Program-made: the position numbers and the translations under genes
In this document: piece after piece, positions 60,601-64,000 of the stretch
Layout of the letters: each line of letters opens with the position of its first letter
How positions within the stretch are numbered: position 1 is the first letter of the stretch
The notes under the pieces: model-generated
Databases searched by the model: none
Seen by the model: the letters and a program-made list of their open reading frames with translations, nothing else
What the model was told of the DNA's origin: nothing
NCBI GenBank assembly: GCA_937873685.1
Contig: CALMYO010000088.1
Location: 1-64,000, forward strand
Reading direction: 5' to 3'
Source: an uncultured Paracoccaceae bacterium
Lineage (GTDB): Bacteria > Pseudomonadota > Alphaproteobacteria > Rhizobiales > Rhizobiaceae
Length of the DNA: 64,000 nucleotides

Positions 60601-61407
60601 ATGGCGATGCGTCCGCGCAGCATCGCAGCCCTGGCGGCGATCGGCGCAGCGACGCTCGTCCTGTTGCCGATGCAAATGGCGGCGTTGCGGTTCCTGCCGG
60701 GGCTCGCCGCGCGCATTCCTCGCCTGTGGCACCGGATTGCGCTCGCCGCGCTTGGCATAAGGGTAACGGTGCGCGGCGCGCCGAGCGCCAACCAACCGCT
60801 GTTCCTCGTTTCCAATCACATTTCCTGGACCGACATTCCGGTTCTCGGTTCGCTGCTTCCGCTGAGTTTCATCGCCAAATCGGAGGTAAGCGGCTGGCCG
60901 GGCGTCGGACATCTGGCGCGCATGCAGCGCACTGTTTTCGTTGAGCGCGAGGCCAGAAGCCGAACCGGCCGCCAGGCTGGCGAGATCGCCGCGCGGCTGG
61001 TCGAAGGCGACACGATGGTCCTTTTTGCCGAGGGCACCACCTCGGACGGAAACTATATCTATCCGTTCCGCACCGCGCTGTTCGGCGCTGCGCAACAGGC
61101 GTTGCGTGACAGCGACGCTGAGAGCGTGGCGATCCAGCCCGTCGCCATTGCCTATGTCGGGTTGCAGGGCATGCCGATGGGACGCTATCACCGGTCGCTG
61201 ATCGCCTGGCCGGGCGATGTCGCACTTGGGCCGCACCTGAAAGGCGTGCTCGACGAAGCCGCGATCGACGTCATCGTCAGCTTCGGTGAGGCGATTGTGT
61301 TCGATGCTTCGACGGTTCGCAAGTCGGCGGCGCGCGACGCCGAGGCGTCGGTGCGCGCCTTGTTCGAGAACGCGCTGCGGACCTCATCGCCGGTGTGGCG
61401 CAGATGA
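60601..61407 (+). CDS. 1-acyl-glycerol-3-phosphate acyltransferase family (PlsC/OlsA-like)
   Basis: A 268-residue membrane-anchored acyltransferase. The catalytic H-x4-D motif is NHISWTDIPVLG, FVEREARSR is the second block, and LFAEGTTSDGNYIYPFRTALFG is the third. In rhizobia this position beside rimI is held by an enzyme that can acylate lysophosphatidate or, as OlsA, lyso-ornithine lipid. The olsB gene at 28936 makes the second role worth considering. Membrane segments occur at residues 10-35. Confidence 0.88.
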   Translation: MAMRPRSIAALAAIGAATLVLLPMQMAALRFLPGLAARIPRLWHRIALAALGIRVTVRGAPSANQPLFLVSNHISWTDIPVLGSLLPLSFIAKSEVSGWPGVGHLARMQRTVFVEREARSRTGRQAGEIAARLVEGDTMVLFAEGTTSDGNYIYPFRTALFGAAQQALRDSDAESVAIQPVAIAYVGLQGMPMGRYHRSLIAWPGDVALGPHLKGVLDEAAIDVIVSFGEAIVFDASTVRKSAARDAEASVRALFENALRTSSPVWRR

Positions 61408-61580
61408 CATCGTGTCGCCCCGCTCGCCAGCAGCCGGCTTTATTGTTAATGCCCTGGACTGGAATTCTTTTTAGAAAATTATGGAGAACAGTCGCCTCAA
61501 CCTGGACAAAACCGGGATAAACCGGCGGTTAACCATGTTCGCTTAACCCCTGTTCAGGATCGCACTGTCTGGAGTTTGGC

Positions 61581-64000
61581 ATGGGCAAGGGGAATCTGGC
61601 GGGGCATCGCTATCGCAGGACCGCAAACATCGTCCGGCCACTTGCGACAGCGCTTGCGGTCTCGACAGTTCTCGCCGGACCGGCGCTGGCCGATTCCTTT
61701 GGCCGCAAGTCGATTGTGGTGAACGCCAAGGGCAGTGTTCACCTTACCTCGACGCCCGAAAAGCCCATTGTGGTGACAGGCGAAGTCCGTGGTTCGGTCT
61801 CGAGATCCTATGATCCACTGGGTTCCATTTTCTCAAGCTCACCGATTGATATCCTTGTCCAGGGCAAGAGCGACGCCGAGATCAAGCACGATATCATCGA
61901 GGGTCTTTTTGGCCATCGGAGGCATATTCCCCGTTTGGCGGGCCTCAGTCTCGCCTCGCCGGAATTCGGCGTCAAACCGGCCGTCGATCTGGCGAGTTCG
62001 GCAACGCTTACCTCAACCGGCGTGCACGACTCTTTCGGAACGGGCCGCGCGCGCCCGGCGGTGAAGATCATTTCGCAAGCGCCGAATGGCGCAAACGGAT
62101 CGCACGGAAGCTTCTTCCGTTCGGGCCACCCGGGCCATCCGGGCGGAAACGGCGCCGACCTGGTCTTCACCAATTCCGGCGACATCTCCGTTTCGGGCCC
62201 CGGTGACGGGAGAGCAGCAATTCTCGTCGAGTCGCTGGCGGGCAATGGCGGCCACGGCGGCAAAGCCGGCGGGGGCGCCGCTGGCGGTCATGGCGGCGCG
62301 GGTGGGCGCGGCGGTGACGGCGGCAAGGTTGCGGTCAACAACGTCTCAGCGGGAACGATCACCACAGATGCGAAAGGTTCCGACGGCATTCGCGTGAGAT
62401 CGGCCGGCGGCGAGGGCGGCTCGGCGGGCGGCGCAAGCTTTGCATCCTCCGGCAATGACGGCGGCGTCGGCGGAAATGGCGGCGAGGTCTGGGCCAACAA
62501 CGACGGAACCATCGTCACCAAGGGCGAGATCTCCGACGGCATCGAGGCAGAAAGCGTTGGCGGCGGCGGCGGCTCGGGATCGGGCGGCGGCTGGTTCGGC
62601 GGCTCGGGCCACGGCGGCAGCGGCAACAACGGCCACAAGGTCAGCGTCGCCAACACCGGCTCGATCTCGACTTCGGGCGGCTCGTCCGTCGGCATGCTCG
62701 GCTCCAGCGTCGGCGGCAATGGCGGCGATGGCGGTTCCGGCAATGCGGCATTCGTTGCGGTCGGCGCATCCGGCGGCAAGGGCGGCAAGGGCGGCGAGGT
62801 GAAGCTCGCCAATACCGGCTCGGTCACCACGACTGGTGGCAATGCGACCGGCGTCTACGGCCACTCCGTTGGCGGCGGCGGCGGGCGCGGCGGCGGCGCC
62901 AATTCCGGCGGCGGGCTCGTCAGCCTCTCCGTCGGCGGCAGCGGCGGCGGCGGCGGCAAGGGCGGCGCCATCAGCTACGACGCCAAGGGCGGTTCGGTGA
63001 CGACAAGCGGCGACGGCGCCGATGGCGTGTTGCTGCATTCGGTCGGCGGCGGCGGCGGCAAGGGTGGCCATGCGGTGGCGGTGGCGGCGGGGCCGCCCCG
63101 GGCCGGCGGGGCGGGCGGCGGCAGGGGCGCGTCGGGCTTGATGCGACGCTCGACAGCGCTTCGTCGATCCGCACCGGCTCGATGACCACCGACGCTTCCG
63201 GCGCTGTTACATACGCCGGAGACAACTCCGCCGGCCTGGTGGCGCAATCGGTCGGCGGCGGCGGCGGTCGTGGCGGACTTGCGGTCGCGGTCGGCGTCGG
63301 GATCAATCCGGTCGAAGGGCCGGGCGTCGGCATATCCGTTGCGGTCGGCGGATCGGGCGGTTCGGGCGGCCATGGCGGCGGCGTTCAACTCGACAATTCC
63401 GCTTCGATCGAGACCTTCGGGCGCAACGCCCCCGGCCTGCTGCTGCAGTCGACCGGCGGCGGCGGTGGCCATGGCGGAAACGCGATCAGCGTTGCCGCAG
63501 GCGCCGGCGAACAGGGCGCGGCAGCGGCGATCGGCGTCGGCGGATCCGGCGGGGACGGCGGCAAGGGCGACGACGTGATTGCCTGGAGCGGTGGCGCGAT
63601 CACCACCCATTCGGCGCTCTCCACCGGCATCGTGGCGCAATCCACCGGCGGCGGCGGCGGTCATGGCGGCAACGTGGTGACGGTTGCAGCAGCGTTCGGG
63701 CAACAGGGCGGTTCGGCCTCGGTCGGCGTCGGCGGCACCGGCGGCAAGGGCGGCGGCGCGGGCAAAGTCAATGTCGAGAACACCGGCTCGGTTACCACTT
63801 TCGGTGACCATGCAGACGGCGTACTGGTCCAGTCGACCGCCGGCGGCGGCGGCTTCGGCGGCGACGTGCACAGCTATTCGCTGACCGCCACGGCAGGCGG
63901 GGGCGGCGGCGGCAAGAGCATGGCCTTCAATGTCGCAGTGGGCGGCAAGGGCGGAACCGGCGATTCCGGCAACGACGCGGTCTTCACCAACAACGGTTCG
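61581..64000 (+). CDS. glycine-rich autotransporter-like surface protein, frameshifted and cut by the window end
   Basis: A signal peptide (ATALAVSTVLAGPALA, about residues 22-37) begins a very long protein built from imperfect repeats. Each repeat is 45-70 residues: an SVGGGGGxGG-type core, a GG-rich turn, and a short strand such as VANTGSISTSG or LANTGSVTTTG. This is typical of beta-helical passenger domains of rhizobial autotransporters. The first frame is repeat-like up to about 63085 (GGKGGHAVAV) and then ends at 63183. The repeats resume in another frame from about 63134 (GLDATLDSASSIRTGS) and stay open to 64000. The slip falls in an extreme G/C stretch, 63086-63134, so it may be a sequencing error or a real frameshift. 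No beta-barrel is visible because the gene is incomplete here. Confidence 0.8.

Noticed and set aside
62086-64000. Regular short DNA repeats that might be a CRISPR array for the solitary cas9
   Set aside because: Period and sequence follow glycine-rich codons with no constant repeat or unique spacers; this is protein-coding repetition.

Overview
The window is about 64 kb of GC-rich, densely coding DNA. Gene content and order point to an alphaproteobacterium of the order Hyphomicrobiales (Rhizobiales), probably near Mesorhizobium and other Phyllobacteriaceae. The evidence is a PraR-type regulator next to metK, lptC-lptA-lptB-rpoN-hpf-ptsN, sppA-ihfB-lapA, rimP-nusA-ylxR-infB, the short RNase D homologue NrnC, OlsB, a BTLCP-family protease and a fused malic enzyme/phosphotransacetylase. 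The genus is an inference. No rRNA, tRNA, insertion sequence or phage gene was seen.

Layout. 1-2.0 kb: an L,D-transpeptidase with an uncertain N-terminus. 2.1-5.3 kb: a complete-looking type II-C cas9 on the minus strand. A strong tracrRNA-like gene lies just upstream on the plus strand, and a large palindrome closes the locus. No cas1, cas2 or CRISPR array lies anywhere in the window. 5.3-9.3 kb: pobA, rpsA (with an apparent CTG start) and cmk. 9.5-16.9 kb: an MFS transporter, a BTLCP protease, a 66-bp near-perfect palindrome, truA, trpS, a universal stress protein, a HAD phosphatase, nrnC, a nucleoside hydrolase and hsp20. 17-23 kb: a ynjBCD-type ABC importer and the helicase hrpB. 23-35 kb: mutS, maeB, a small EamA protein, olsB, sppA-ihfB-lapA, two RNA methyltransferases with lspA, and acuI. 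35-45 kb: a soluble hybrid histidine kinase, LPS export genes with rpoN-hpf-ptsN, secB, lnt and praR. 45-50 kb: metK-trmB, then a MAPEG / DGPF / ECF42 sigma factor group. 49.6-55.7 kb: the rimP-nusA-ylxR-infB transcription/translation operon, bounded by an intrinsic hairpin in its leader and a terminator after infB. 55.8-58 kb: an unrecognised membrane protein paired with a Clp-fold secreted protein. 58.3-61.4 kb: tdh, tsaB, rimI and a PlsC-type acyltransferase. 61.6 kb to the end: a very glycine-rich, repeat-built surface protein with an apparent frameshift, running off the window.

Most of the window is ordinary core genome in which functionally linked genes are neighbours: LPS export with nitrogen regulation, tRNA t6A synthesis with ribosomal protein acetylation, and transcription antitermination with translation initiation. 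The standout is the stand-alone cas9 plus divergent tracrRNA. All RuvC and HNH catalytic residues are present, and the RNA shows promoter, 35-nt putative anti-repeat, nexus and terminator hairpin in the expected order. It sits in core genome with no visible adaptation module. It could be the effector half of a split CRISPR-Cas system whose array lies elsewhere, or a Cas9 kept for another job such as self or gene regulation. The sequence alone does not decide between these.
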